A DNA stretch of 20,612 bases, taken from positions 1 to 20,612 of the forward strand of contig JAFAKZ010000028.1 in the NCBI GenBank assembly GCA_019234745.1. Direction: 5' to 3'. Made by a program: the position numbers and the translations under genes. Below, in pieces: positions 1-7,676 of this stretch. The notes beneath the pieces are model-generated. The model made no database searches, was not told where the DNA came from, and was given only the letters and a program-made list of their open reading frames with translations. How positions within the stretch are numbered: position 1 is the first letter of the stretch; each line of letters opens with the position of its first letter. The stretch comes from Burkholderiales bacterium. Its GTDB lineage: Bacteria; Pseudomonadota; Gammaproteobacteria; Burkholderiales; Chitinimonadaceae.

Positions 1-1
1 A

Positions 2-433
2 CACGGCCCCGGCGTGGGCAACCTGCTCAAGCTGATCGACGAGAAGCAGATCAGCAATATCCGCATCCTGCGCCACGACGCCGTCGAAGTGGTCGACCAT
101 ATGCTGGCACCAAACAGCCTGGACGGCTTCCACCTCTACTTCCCCGATCCCTGGCCCAAGAAGCGCCACCACAAGCGCCGCCTGGTGCAGCCGGAATTCC
201 TCGCCCGCATCGTGAGCCGCCTGAAGCCCGGCGCATACGTGCATATGGCGACGGACTGGGAGGATTATGCGAACCAGATGCTGGAAGTGCTAAGCGCGAA
301 TCCGGACCTGACGAATACGGCGGACGGCTTTGCGCCACGGCCGGAATGGCGGCCGCTGACCAAGTTTGAGCAGCGGGGGCTCAATCTGGGGCATGGAGTT
401 TGGGATCTTATGTTTGAGAAAAACAAGACTTAG
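2..433 (+). CDS. trmB: tRNA (guanine-N7-)-methyltransferase, C-terminal part (5' truncated by window edge)
   Basis: This is the 3' portion of the SAM-dependent enzyme that methylates guanine-46 in the variable loop of tRNAs, a cytosolic tRNA modification enzyme. The frame is open from base 2 and begins [13 protein letters not shown] at 14 lies inside the protein and is not the true start. The strongest signature is [18 protein letters not shown], the typical TrmB motif for tRNA and SAM binding. The C-terminus reads [17 protein letters not shown], also conserved in the family. About 143 codons are visible, so roughly the N-terminal 40% is missing to the left. Nothing looks broken. It ends 35 bp before a small unrelated-looking gene on the same strand. 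The identification is firm. Confidence 0.96.
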   Translation, partial: HGPGVGNLLKLIDEKQISNIRILRHDAVEVVDHMLAPNSLDGFHLYFPDPWPKKRHHKRRLVQPEFLARIVSRLKPGAYVHMATDWEDYANQMLEVLSANPDLTNTADGFAPRPEWRPLTKFEQRGLNLGHGVWDLMFEKNKT

Positions 434-468
434 ATTGCCCAAAGCAGGATTGCAGATTGTCTAGACCC

Positions 469-678
469 ATGACTTCTCGTTCCAAGCGGCCCAAGTTCTC
501 GCCAGCCGAATATGAACGTGCATACGAAGCCTATGGCGAATGGACGTTGAAGGGCACTACTGAGTTACGCTGCCTACACTGCGGACATGGCCACTTCCGA
601 TTCCGGGAGGTTGGCAATAGCGCTGAAATCACGTGCGAGACGCCGAACTGCGTACGTACCGGCATCCGTGGAAAATGA
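469..678 (+). CDS. Small Cys-rich (zinc-ribbon-like) hypothetical protein
   Basis: This is a 69-residue protein of unknown function. ATG at 469 is preferred over an upstream in-frame TTG at 457, because neither has a strong Shine-Dalgarno and ATG is the commoner start. The N-terminus is basic (SRSKRPK). It is followed by an acidic and aromatic helix-like stretch and then by two cysteine pairs, CLHC with a following GHGHF and CETPNC. Four cysteines in this spacing suggest a compact zinc-binding ribbon, which is inference from the pattern only. It lies 35 bp after trmB in the same direction and could be cotranscribed. A REP-like inverted pair starts 14 bp after its stop. I do not recognise the family. 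It could be a spurious ORF, but the paired CxxC-type motifs and normal codon use favour a real gene. Confidence 0.6.
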   Translation: MTSRSKRPKFSPAEYERAYEAYGEWTLKGTTELRCLHCGHGHFRFREVGNSAEITCETPNCVRTGIRGK

Positions 679-691
679 TTGCTTGCAGCTC

Positions 692-848
692 GTAGGTCGG
701 AAAAGCGAAGCGCCTTCCGACGCATGGGATCGTAATTAGGCCATCAACAGCCTGAGCAGATGCTTCGATTGATGGAGCATCGTATCCAAGCAGCAGCGGT
801 ATTTCATACATTCCATGCGTCGGAAGGCGCTTCGCTTTTCCGACCTAC
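692..848. repeat. REP doublet (REPIN-like): two identical 36-nt units in inverted orientation
   Basis: Bases 692-727 and 813-848 are perfect reverse complements over 36 nt, separated by 85 nt. Each unit is itself a hairpin: GTCGGAA at 696-702 pairs with TTCCGAC at 715-721, and an inner GCG/CGC pair closes an AAG loop. Inverted pairs of short imperfect palindromes with a spacer are the hallmark of REPIN elements, which are moved by RAYT (REP-associated tyrosine) transposases. No RAYT gene is in this window. The spacer holds weaker foldbacks, GATGCT/AGCATC (759-781) and CCATCAA/TTGATGG (741-775). The element lies between two same-strand genes and may also end transcription from the upstream gene. 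The inverted repeat is directly visible; the REPIN label is inference. Confidence 0.8.
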
Positions 849-990
849 AGAACCCTTCAGCCCCACCCTATCCATTCGTCCTTCCTATCGACCCTCCGTC
901 ACGATTTACGACGCTTCGACGCATCGCGCGCCGCCAATCGCCGCGCATGCCTAGACTAGCTCGCCTTTCAAATAATGCGGGTAAACCCTT

Positions 991-2151
991 ATGAAGCGTT
1001 CTTATATCTGTCTTGCCATGCTTTTCGCGGTGTCCGTCGGGGCCGAAGCGGCCGATAACGCCGCATCCACCCAAACACCGGCCAGCCCACAACACACCTG
1101 GCACAAGCTCGACACCGAGCCCTACAAGGGCAAGCAGGACGACGTATTCTTCGTCGACCGCAAAGTAGGCTTTTACGTCAACGGCAAGGGCTATATTTTC
1201 CGCAGCGATGATGGCGGCGACTCCTGGCAGAAGGTGTTCAGCCAGCCAGGCACCTATTTCCGCGCCGTCGGCATGCTCGATGCCCAGCACGGTTTCGCGG
1301 GCAATATCGGCACGGAGTACTTCCCGGGGGTCACCGACGAGAAACCGCTCTATGAAACGAGCGACGGTGGCCAGCACTGGTCGGCGGTGGCGAATCTGCC
1401 AGGCGAGAAGGTACGTGGCATCTGCGCCATCGACATCCTCAAGACGCACTACATCAATGCCGGCAAGCTCGACGACCGCGTGATCGTGCACGCCGCAGGC
1501 CGCGTGGGCGGCCCGGCCTTCCTGCTGCGCTCGCTCGATGGCGGCAAGACCTGGGCCAATATCGATATGAACCACGAGGTGGCGGCCATCGTCGACGTGA
1601 AGTTCTTCGACGAGATGAATGGCATCGTATTCGCCGGCAGCGATGCCGATATCGAACGCTCGCACGCCCTGATCGTGGCCACGCACGACGGCGGCAAGAG
1701 CTGGAAGAAGGTCTATGAGTCCTCACGCCTGTTCGAGATGACCTGGAAAGGCTACTTCCCCAGCCGCCAGGTCGGCTTCGCCACCGTCCAGAACTACGAC
1801 GAGAACACCGAGAACAAGCAGCGCTATGTGGTGAAGACGACCGACGGCGGCGAGACCTGGTCGGAACTCCCGCTGGTAAGCGACCACGGCGTAAACGAGT
1901 TTGGCGTAGGTTTCCTGGACGAGCAGACGGGCTGGGTAGGTACCAGCAAGGGCGGCTTCGAGACGCGGGACGGCGGCGCACACTGGCAGCCGGTCGAGCT
2001 CGGCCGCTACGTTAACAAGTTCCGCTTTGTGCGCGATCAGGACGAGACGGTGGCCTATGCCATTGGTGCGGATGTCTATCGCTGGGGCAGCACACCGCCA
2101 CAAGCCATGACCGGCAAGGACGACAGCGCGGTGCCCGTCAGCAAGCCTTAG
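991..2151 (+). CDS. Secreted Ycf48-like / BNR-Asp-box beta-propeller protein
   Basis: This is a 386-residue exported protein. It opens with a signal peptide (MKRSYICLAMLFAVSVG, likely cut after AEA around residue 20). Six Asp-box repeats of the S/T-x-D-G-G-x-x-W type follow at about residues 72-79, 123-130, 181-188, 231-238, 283-290 and 325-332 (for example SDDGGDSW, SLDGGKTW, TTDGGETW). Evenly spaced Asp-boxes mark a six- or seven-bladed propeller of the sialidase-like / photosystem II assembly factor Ycf48-like fold. The arginine triad of true sialidases is not evident, so a binding or assembly role outside the membrane is more likely than hydrolysis. In non-phototrophs the role of these proteins is mostly unknown. 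It stands alone, with the REP doublet upstream and another secreted protein downstream. The fold is confident; the function is not. Confidence 0.85.
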   Translation: MKRSYICLAMLFAVSVGAEAADNAASTQTPASPQHTWHKLDTEPYKGKQDDVFFVDRKVGFYVNGKGYIFRSDDGGDSWQKVFSQPGTYFRAVGMLDAQHGFAGNIGTEYFPGVTDEKPLYETSDGGQHWSAVANLPGEKVRGICAIDILKTHYINAGKLDDRVIVHAAGRVGGPAFLLRSLDGGKTWANIDMNHEVAAIVDVKFFDEMNGIVFAGSDADIERSHALIVATHDGGKSWKKVYESSRLFEMTWKGYFPSRQVGFATVQNYDENTENKQRYVVKTTDGGETWSELPLVSDHGVNEFGVGFLDEQTGWVGTSKGGFETRDGGAHWQPVELGRYVNKFRFVRDQDETVAYAIGADVYRWGSTPPQAMTGKDDSAVPVSKP

Positions 2152-2242
2152 CCCTGATTGACGCAGGCGGCCCTCTGCACCACCCAGCGCGCTTCTCTTC
2201 CGGTGCGGGGCGGGCTAGAATCGCGGCCGCCTATGCCGTAAG

Positions 2243-2270
2243 CATATTGGACGTGCATATCATATTGACG
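2243..2270. promoter_or_regulatory. Tandem CATATTG(G)ACG direct repeat upstream of the secreted-protein gene
   Basis: CATATTGGACG at 2243-2253 and CATATTGACG at 2261-2270 recur with an 18-bp period in the 255-bp gap before the gene at 2407. Near-two-turn spacing of a short AT-rich motif in otherwise GC-rich DNA could be a regulator binding site. No regulator can be assigned. The rest of the gap shows no gene. A candidate Shine-Dalgarno (GAGGAAAGG, 2392-2400) precedes the ATG. Confidence 0.3.
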
Positions 2271-2406
2271 ATGATCGAATCGAATATTTGGCGAGCTCAT
2301 TTCATTGCCATTTGCATCTCCGCGCCTGCGGCAAAGCAGGAAATCCACCGGCCGAACCCACCAGTTCGACCGGCAAAAAATCAAATCACATGAGGAAAGG
2401 TATTAC

Positions 2407-3414
2407 ATGAAAATCAAATTTGCCGTCTGCAGCGCCCTCCTGTCGCTCCTTGCACACGCGGATATCACGGTCGACATGACCAATTCGACCGTAGGGATCA
2501 GCGCACCAGATACCGTGCAGTTGAACAACGTCTACGTGCCCGGCTACGGCAACTACTCGCTGCAATTCAAATGGTCGCCGTCGGTACTTGGCTTCGTGTA
2601 CCAGCCCAATACGCTGCAGGCAGTTGCCGCTGCGTCCTGCGCGCGCCAGTCCTACCCGCTGAACAACTCTTACAGCGGGACGACCAGCATTTTCGCTACC
2701 AGCCGCGTGACGAATGGCGCCGAGTTTGGCGCAATTACGGATATCACGCCGGAAGGGCTCGAAAACAGCGCGCTCAAATCGCCGGCCGCAGCCTTTCCCT
2801 ACTACTACAATAATTCCTTCGTCGTCGCCTGGGCCCGCACGGCCACGCAAGCAGCAAATCCCTACCTGAACGGCCATACGATTCCCAATTTCGATCCGAC
2901 CAAGGGCTACGGATACGTGACGGGTACGGATACAAGCGGAAACGGCATCCCATTTGACTATGGCGATATCGTGGAAATTGTCGGCTCGCCGCAGTCAGGC
3001 AATACGCTGGCTATCAAGCAGGTGTACGGTAATCGTAGCTTGTTGCTCAGCAATGGTACGGGTCTTGCGGCGCCGTCGACCAATGCAAATTGCGCGCCGT
3101 CGGGTTCGGGCAAGTATCTCGCCACCAGCCAAGGGCCCTACGCCATCTCCATCACCGGGGATTCGGCATTCATCGCAAACGTCGGCGGATACAACTTCCA
3201 GGCAAGCTGGTCGGTGTCGTCCGGTGTCGGCGTCGCCTCGCAAACGCCAGACAGCAGTCGCAATTCTCAGGACTACACCAATTTTGGCGGCATCATGGCC
3301 AACGACAAGCTGCTGGTAGAAGACGTCGGCAACGGCTTCACGTTCACCAGCCTCGATGCCAACGGCAAGGTGCTGGCGGGAACGGCCTTCTTCCTGAAGT
3401 ACTACCCGTACTAA
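2407..3414 (+). CDS. Secreted beta-rich hypothetical protein
   Basis: This is a 335-residue protein with a short, clear signal peptide (MKIKFAVCSALLSLLAHA, cleavage after residue 18). ATG at 2407 is chosen because GAGGAAAGG sits just upstream and the signal peptide begins exactly there. An upstream in-frame ATG at 2305 would bury the signal. The mature part is rich in Ser, Thr, Asn, Gly, Tyr and alternating hydrophobics, as in extracellular beta-sandwich proteins. It has only two cysteines (in AASCARQ and NANCAPS), which may form one disulfide, and it ends in aromatic residues (FFLKYYPY). I recognise no catalytic motif or known domain. It follows the Asp-box protein after 255 bp, and a strong GC hairpin lies 15 bp after its stop. 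It probably acts in the periplasm or outside the cell; no function is assigned. Confidence 0.8.
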   Translation: MKIKFAVCSALLSLLAHADITVDMTNSTVGISAPDTVQLNNVYVPGYGNYSLQFKWSPSVLGFVYQPNTLQAVAAASCARQSYPLNNSYSGTTSIFATSRVTNGAEFGAITDITPEGLENSALKSPAAAFPYYYNNSFVVAWARTATQAANPYLNGHTIPNFDPTKGYGYVTGTDTSGNGIPFDYGDIVEIVGSPQSGNTLAIKQVYGNRSLLLSNGTGLAAPSTNANCAPSGSGKYLATSQGPYAISITGDSAFIANVGGYNFQASWSVSSGVGVASQTPDSSRNSQDYTNFGGIMANDKLLVEDVGNGFTFTSLDANGKVLAGTAFFLKYYPY

Positions 3415-3429
3415 GCGACGGTGTGAACC

Positions 3430-3455
3430 GGCGTGGCGGCGCGTGCCGCCACGCC
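3430..3455. terminator. GC-rich hairpin between convergent genes (possible terminator)
   Basis: GGCGTGGCGGC (3430-3440), loop GCGT, and GCCGCCACGCC (3445-3455) form a perfect 11-bp stem. It lies between the stop of the secreted protein (3414, +) and the stop of the SPOR gene (3466, -). No T-run follows on either strand, so it may be an RNA-stabilising or weak bidirectional terminator rather than a classic intrinsic one. Confidence 0.5.
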
Positions 3456-3465
3456 GGCAACCCCA

Positions 3466-4266
3466 TCAATCACACGCCTCTTCCGTTACCGAACTCCCAC
3501 GGAAGCCGTTGGCGGCGGCGGTGAGCGCGCCCTTGGCGCTCTTCGGCATATGCTTGAGCGCCAGCGTGGCGCCCACAATGCCGTCGTTGCGCTCGTGCAT
3601 CTGCGCCGAGCGCACGCCCAGGTCTTTCACGGCAGCTAGGCGGCGTTCGGCGGCATCGCGGCTGGCGAACAGGCCGAGCGAGACAGCGTATTGCCAGCGG
3701 CTGCTGTCGTTCACCACGAAGAAGTCGCTTACGCCCAGGCCCTTGAGTTCGTCGGCCTTCTTCTGCGCGTCGGCCGCGTTGGCGCGCGGCGGGATGTACA
3801 CCCAGTAGCGCACCTTGCCTTCGTTTTCCGGTGTCTGCACCTTTACGTCGCCGCCCAGGCCCAGCGCGGCGATCTTCTTGCGTACGTTCGGCATGTCGTC
3901 GGGCAGCACGCCATGCCACAGGTAGCAGGTGAGCGCGGGCTTGTCGTTCTTCGCTTCCTTCGCTGCCTTGTCATCATGCTTGTTATCGGTCTTGGCATCG
4001 GGTTTGGCCTCCGCCTTACCCGCGTCCTTGCTGTCCGATTTCATGCCATCGGCGTCTTCAGTTGCAGGTTTGCTGTCCACAGCAGGCTCGGCCGGCTTAT
4101 CTGCCATGGCCACGGCTGGCTTGGGTTGTTCGATGGGCAGCACGGTCAGCTTGTCGGCGTTGATCTGGCGCGCCTTCCAGTCCACCGGCTTGGGTGGGAC
4201 TTCGAGCCGGGTATAGCCCCAGAAGGCGAGATTGGCGACGAGCAGGAGGGCGAACAGCCACTTCAT
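3466..4266 (-). CDS. Membrane-anchored SPOR-domain protein
   Basis: This 266-residue protein has one N-terminal membrane segment (MKWLFALLLVANLAFWGYTR). A long charged Ala/Lys/Asp/Pro linker spans about residues 45-110, and a C-terminal SPOR-like repeat domain lies at about 153-228 (YWVYIPP..., WQYAVSLGLFASRDAAERRL). SPOR domains bind denuded glycan strands of septal peptidoglycan. The protein is therefore probably periplasmic, tethered in the inner membrane, and active at the division site or in envelope remodelling. It is the last gene of a minus-strand group: its ATG overlaps the coaX stop by 4 bp (ATGA, 4263-4266), which implies translational coupling. The low-complexity linker and its position downstream of birA-coaX recall similar genes in other betaproteobacteria. 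Its exact partner is unknown. Confidence 0.85.
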   Translation of the reverse strand: MKWLFALLLVANLAFWGYTRLEVPPKPVDWKARQINADKLTVLPIEQPKPAVAMADKPAEPAVDSKPATEDADGMKSDSKDAGKAEAKPDAKTDNKHDDKAAKEAKNDKPALTCYLWHGVLPDDMPNVRKKIAALGLGGDVKVQTPENEGKVRYWVYIPPRANAADAQKKADELKGLGVSDFFVVNDSSRWQYAVSLGLFASRDAAERRLAAVKDLGVRSAQMHERNDGIVGATLALKHMPKSAKGALTAAANGFRGSSVTEEACD

Positions 4267-5024
4267 GTAAGGATTTCCGGGCCGGCGGTTGTCGGGAAGG
4301 CGAGCTGGTACAGCCCGTCCAGCACCAGATTATCGACAGGAATCAGGCGTTCCGCCAAGCGCGCCTGCAGCAAGGGGGCGATCGTTGCGGCATCGCCACC
4401 CGAAATAAGCACGGTCGCCGGTCGACCTTGCGCAGATTCGAGCCGACGGCGCATCTCTTCGATGGCGCCAGCGAGTGCCGCCAGCGCGCCGTTGACGATG
4501 GCCTCGCCCGTCGACGCTGGGAAGGCCACCACCTCGCCATCGGGCAGGCCCAGCTCAGCCGTACCTTGGGCCAGCGCCTGCCGCATCAGGCGGAAGCCAG
4601 GCACAATCACGCCGCCCAGGAATGCGCCCTCGGCCGTCACCGCATCTACCGTCATGGCCGTGCCGGCCATGACGACAATCAGCTCGCCCGCGCAACGCGC
4701 CCGCGCGCCTATCATGGCGGCCCAGCGGTCCGAGCCCAATTGCGCCGGCTGACGGTAGCTGCTACGTAGGCCGCCTTGTTCCGCGCTCGAACGCAGCCAT
4801 TCCGGAACCAGGGGTGCGAATGCCGCAGCAAGATCGGCCGCCACCTGGGGGCCGGCCACGTTGCAGCCCACTACCCGCGCGATGCCATATCGGCGCCACG
4901 TCGCAGCCGCGCTACTCAAATCCGCGTACTCGACCACACCTTGGTCGACCATGCCCGCAGCACTTGCCACGGCCCATTTCAGCCGCGTATTGCCTGCGTC
5001 CAGCAACAGCACCAAGTCACTCAT
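4263..5024 (-). CDS. coaX: Type III pantothenate kinase
   Basis: CoaX phosphorylates pantothenate to 4'-phosphopantothenate, the first step of coenzyme A synthesis, in the cytosol. The type III form is not feedback-inhibited by CoA and works as a dimer needing a monovalent cation. The 253-residue protein has the ASKHA-fold phosphate loop DAGNTRLKW (residues 9-17), the GSDRW motif (97-101) whose Asp is the likely catalytic base, and GTAMTVDAV (121-129). Its length is normal. The start ATG at 5024 overlaps the birA stop (ATGA), and the end overlaps the next gene in the same way, so birA-coaX-SPOR is a coupled operon. birA and coaX are adjacent or fused in several betaproteobacteria. There is no sign of damage. 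Confidence 0.95.
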   Translation of the reverse strand: MSDLVLLLDAGNTRLKWAVASAAGMVDQGVVEYADLSSAAATWRRYGIARVVGCNVAGPQVAADLAAAFAPLVPEWLRSSAEQGGLRSSYRQPAQLGSDRWAAMIGARARCAGELIVVMAGTAMTVDAVTAEGAFLGGVIVPGFRLMRQALAQGTAELGLPDGEVVAFPASTGEAIVNGALAALAGAIEEMRRRLESAQGRPATVLISGGDAATIAPLLQARLAERLIPVDNLVLDGLYQLAFPTTAGPEILT

Positions 5025-5989
5025 AGTGCGCGCCTCAAGCTGACTTCGCCGGCATGCACGCGGCGTTCGCCTTCCGGCGTCTCAAAGCGCAGGGCTCCAT
5101 CGGGCGCCGCACCGCGCGCAATGCCCTCCACCACCTCGCCATTGGGCAGGTGCAGGTAGGCACGGCCATCCTGCATGGCGTGGCGCGCTTCCCATTCCAA
5201 TGCGAGCGGGGCGAAACCGCGTTGCTCGAATTCCGGTAGCAGGATCGACAACTCGGCCAGTATCGCTGCCAGCAGCGCGTTGCGATCACCCGCGTAGCCG
5301 AGGGACTGCAAGTCGTAGGCGGCCTGGTCGAGCGATTGGCGCGCTGTTTCCGGCAGATGCAGGTTCAAACCTATGCCAATGACCACGGCCGACGGCCCCA
5401 GCGCATCACCCGACAGCTCGATCAAGATGCCGCCTAGCTTGCCCTCCGCGCAGACGATATCGTTCGGCCACTTCAGCCGCGCACCGCGTACACCGAGTCG
5501 CTCCACGGCGCGGGCCACGGCGAGACCCACGGCCAAGCTAAGACCGGAGAGGTCGGCTACGCCCAGGTTGAAGCGCCACAAGAGCGAGAACATCAGCGTG
5601 CCGCCCAATTCACCGTGCCAGCGCCGCCCGCGGCGGCCCCGGCCTGCCGTCTGGCGTTCGGCGGCGTACACGAGGCCTGATGGGGTGCCGGTCGTAGCAG
5701 CAGCCATCAGGGCCGTATTGGTGGAGTCGATCTCGTCGTACAGCTTGAGATCGAAATAGCGGCGCTGCTCGCCCATGGCCTGGGCCACGCTGGCTTCATC
5801 CAGCCATGCGATGGCGCGGTCCAAGCGATAACCTTGCCCCTTGACGCTATGCACCGTGACGCCGAGCGCGTCCGCCTCCTTCAGGGCAAGCGAGATGCTG
5901 GCGCGCGTGACGCCCAGCTGTTCAGCCAGGACGGGTCCCGGCGTGTAGTGCTCGGCATCGAGCAGGCGCAGTACGGGAAACGGACTCAT
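5021..5989 (-). CDS. birA: Bifunctional biotin-protein ligase / biotin operon repressor
   Basis: BirA activates biotin with ATP and transfers it to a lysine of biotin carboxyl carrier proteins. This 322-residue version also keeps an N-terminal winged-helix DNA-binding domain (about residues 1-58, VLAEQLGVTRASISLALKEA), so it is probably also the biotin-responsive repressor. The catalytic domain shows the biotinyl-AMP loop GRGRRGRRW (116-124) and KWPND (173-177). Start ATG 5989 is supported by CGGAG on the minus strand, 7 nt upstream. That Shine-Dalgarno lies inside the left arm of a 160-bp inverted repeat, so the leader may be structured. The stop overlaps coaX. The likely operator target, a biotin synthesis promoter, could include bioA at 11929, but I see no clear BirA palindrome there. 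Confidence 0.95.
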   Translation of the reverse strand: MSPFPVLRLLDAEHYTPGPVLAEQLGVTRASISLALKEADALGVTVHSVKGQGYRLDRAIAWLDEASVAQAMGEQRRYFDLKLYDEIDSTNTALMAAATTGTPSGLVYAAERQTAGRGRRGRRWHGELGGTLMFSLLWRFNLGVADLSGLSLAVGLAVARAVERLGVRGARLKWPNDIVCAEGKLGGILIELSGDALGPSAVVIGIGLNLHLPETARQSLDQAAYDLQSLGYAGDRNALLAAILAELSILLPEFEQRGFAPLALEWEARHAMQDGRAYLHLPNGEVVEGIARGAAPDGALRFETPEGERRVHAGEVSLRRAL

Positions 5990-5993
5990 CCTA

Positions 5994-6153
5994 GTGCTCC
6001 GCTCGGGACAAATCGTTGCCCGCTCGGCACGGCTTTCCGTGTGGTGCCGTGTTGCTCGTCGTCACCATAGGGCCCATCATGCCTCCTCCTCGCGCCGTGC
6101 TCCACACGGAAATCCATCGCCGATCAACCATCGATTTGTCCCGAACGGAGCAC
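5994..6153. repeat. 160-bp imperfect inverted repeat between GNAT gene and birA
   Basis: The end arms 5994-6015 and 6132-6153 are reverse complements with one mismatch in 22 nt. A further inner match, TTTCCGTGTGG (6034-6044) with its complement (6102-6112), is nearly equidistant from the centre, where GGGCCC (6070-6075) sits. Each half can also fold on itself (CGGCAC/GTGCCG and CACGG/CCGTG on the left, CCGTG/CACGG on the right). This is the architecture of a MITE or REP-doublet element, but its sequence is unrelated to the one at 692-848. Its right arm contributes the last nine codons and stop of the acetyltransferase, and its left arm contributes the birA Shine-Dalgarno. No transposase and no clear target-site duplication are seen. 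Confidence 0.8.
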
Positions 6154-6654
6154 CATGCCGTGTTGGATCAGGTAGAAGCTGGGCAGCCAGCAGGCCATGC
6201 GCACGGCGCAAGCGCCTTCGTTCTGGTAGGCGGGCGAGATGGGATAGAAGCCCATGGCGCGATAGAACGGTACTGCGCACAGGCTGGCGTTCAGTTCAAT
6301 GGTACTGGCGTCAGCATGCTGCGCAAGCAGCCACCGTTGCGCCTCGTTCCACAGGGTGCGGCCTATGCCCGTGCGCAGGCGGTCGGGGCGCACGAAGAGC
6401 ATGGTCATTAGCGTAGGCGTGCCCATCACCAACACGCCGACCAACTCACCGCCCGCCTCAGCTACCAGTGCAAAAGCAGCATCGTCGATTGCCTCGGCCA
6501 TGGGTTCGGGCGCCATCTCCGTATGAAACACCGCACGCGCAGCCTCGCTCCAGTCGTTCGCCACGGCCGCGTCGAAGCTCGCCAGCACCAGTTGCGATAC
6601 GGCAGCTGCGTCGGCCGCCCGGCCAATGCGCAAGGTGATCCCCGGTGTCGTCAC
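6124..6654 (-). CDS. GNAT-family N-acetyltransferase
   Basis: This is a 176-residue acetyltransferase of the Gcn5-related fold, using acetyl-CoA to acetylate an unidentified amine. The central strand and acetyl-CoA loop read LFVRPDRLRTGIGRTLW (about residues 86-102), followed by the family's typical VPFYRAMGFYP (128-138). A GTG at 6654 is chosen as start: it lies 2 bp after the stop of the upstream DUF2069 gene, with an AGGGGCG Shine-Dalgarno, and gives the usual GNAT N-terminus ITLRIGRAADAAAV. A longer form from ATG 6714 would overlap that gene by 58 bp. The final nine residues (VLRSGQIDG) and the stop lie within an inverted-repeat arm, so the natural C-terminus may have been changed by insertion of the repeat. 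The substrate is unknown. Confidence 0.85.
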   Translation of the reverse strand: MTTPGITLRIGRAADAAAVSQLVLASFDAAVANDWSEAARAVFHTEMAPEPMAEAIDDAAFALVAEAGGELVGVLVMGTPTLMTMLFVRPDRLRTGIGRTLWNEAQRWLLAQHADASTIELNASLCAVPFYRAMGFYPISPAYQNEGACAVRMACWLPSFYLIQHGMVLRSGQIDG

Positions 6655-6656
6655 GG

Positions 6657-7606
<950 letters not shown>

Positions 7607-7676
7607 TCATGGGGACTTGTATCGGTGCGCTATTATAGGGCCTGACCAGTGCCTGAGCGCACACACGCCAAAACCT

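Noticed and set aside
760..954. 64-codon + frame spanning the REP doublet
   Set aside because: It runs through the repeat arm and low-information sequence, has no Shine-Dalgarno and no family features.
868..1686. 272-codon minus-strand frame opposite the Asp-box gene
   Set aside because: Overlaps a confident secreted protein on the other strand and shows no signal or motif.
3691..4752. Long + strand frame (about 353 codons) opposite the SPOR and coaX genes
   Set aside because: It is antisense to two well-identified genes, its composition is that of a GC-rich shadow frame, and it has no recognisable domain.
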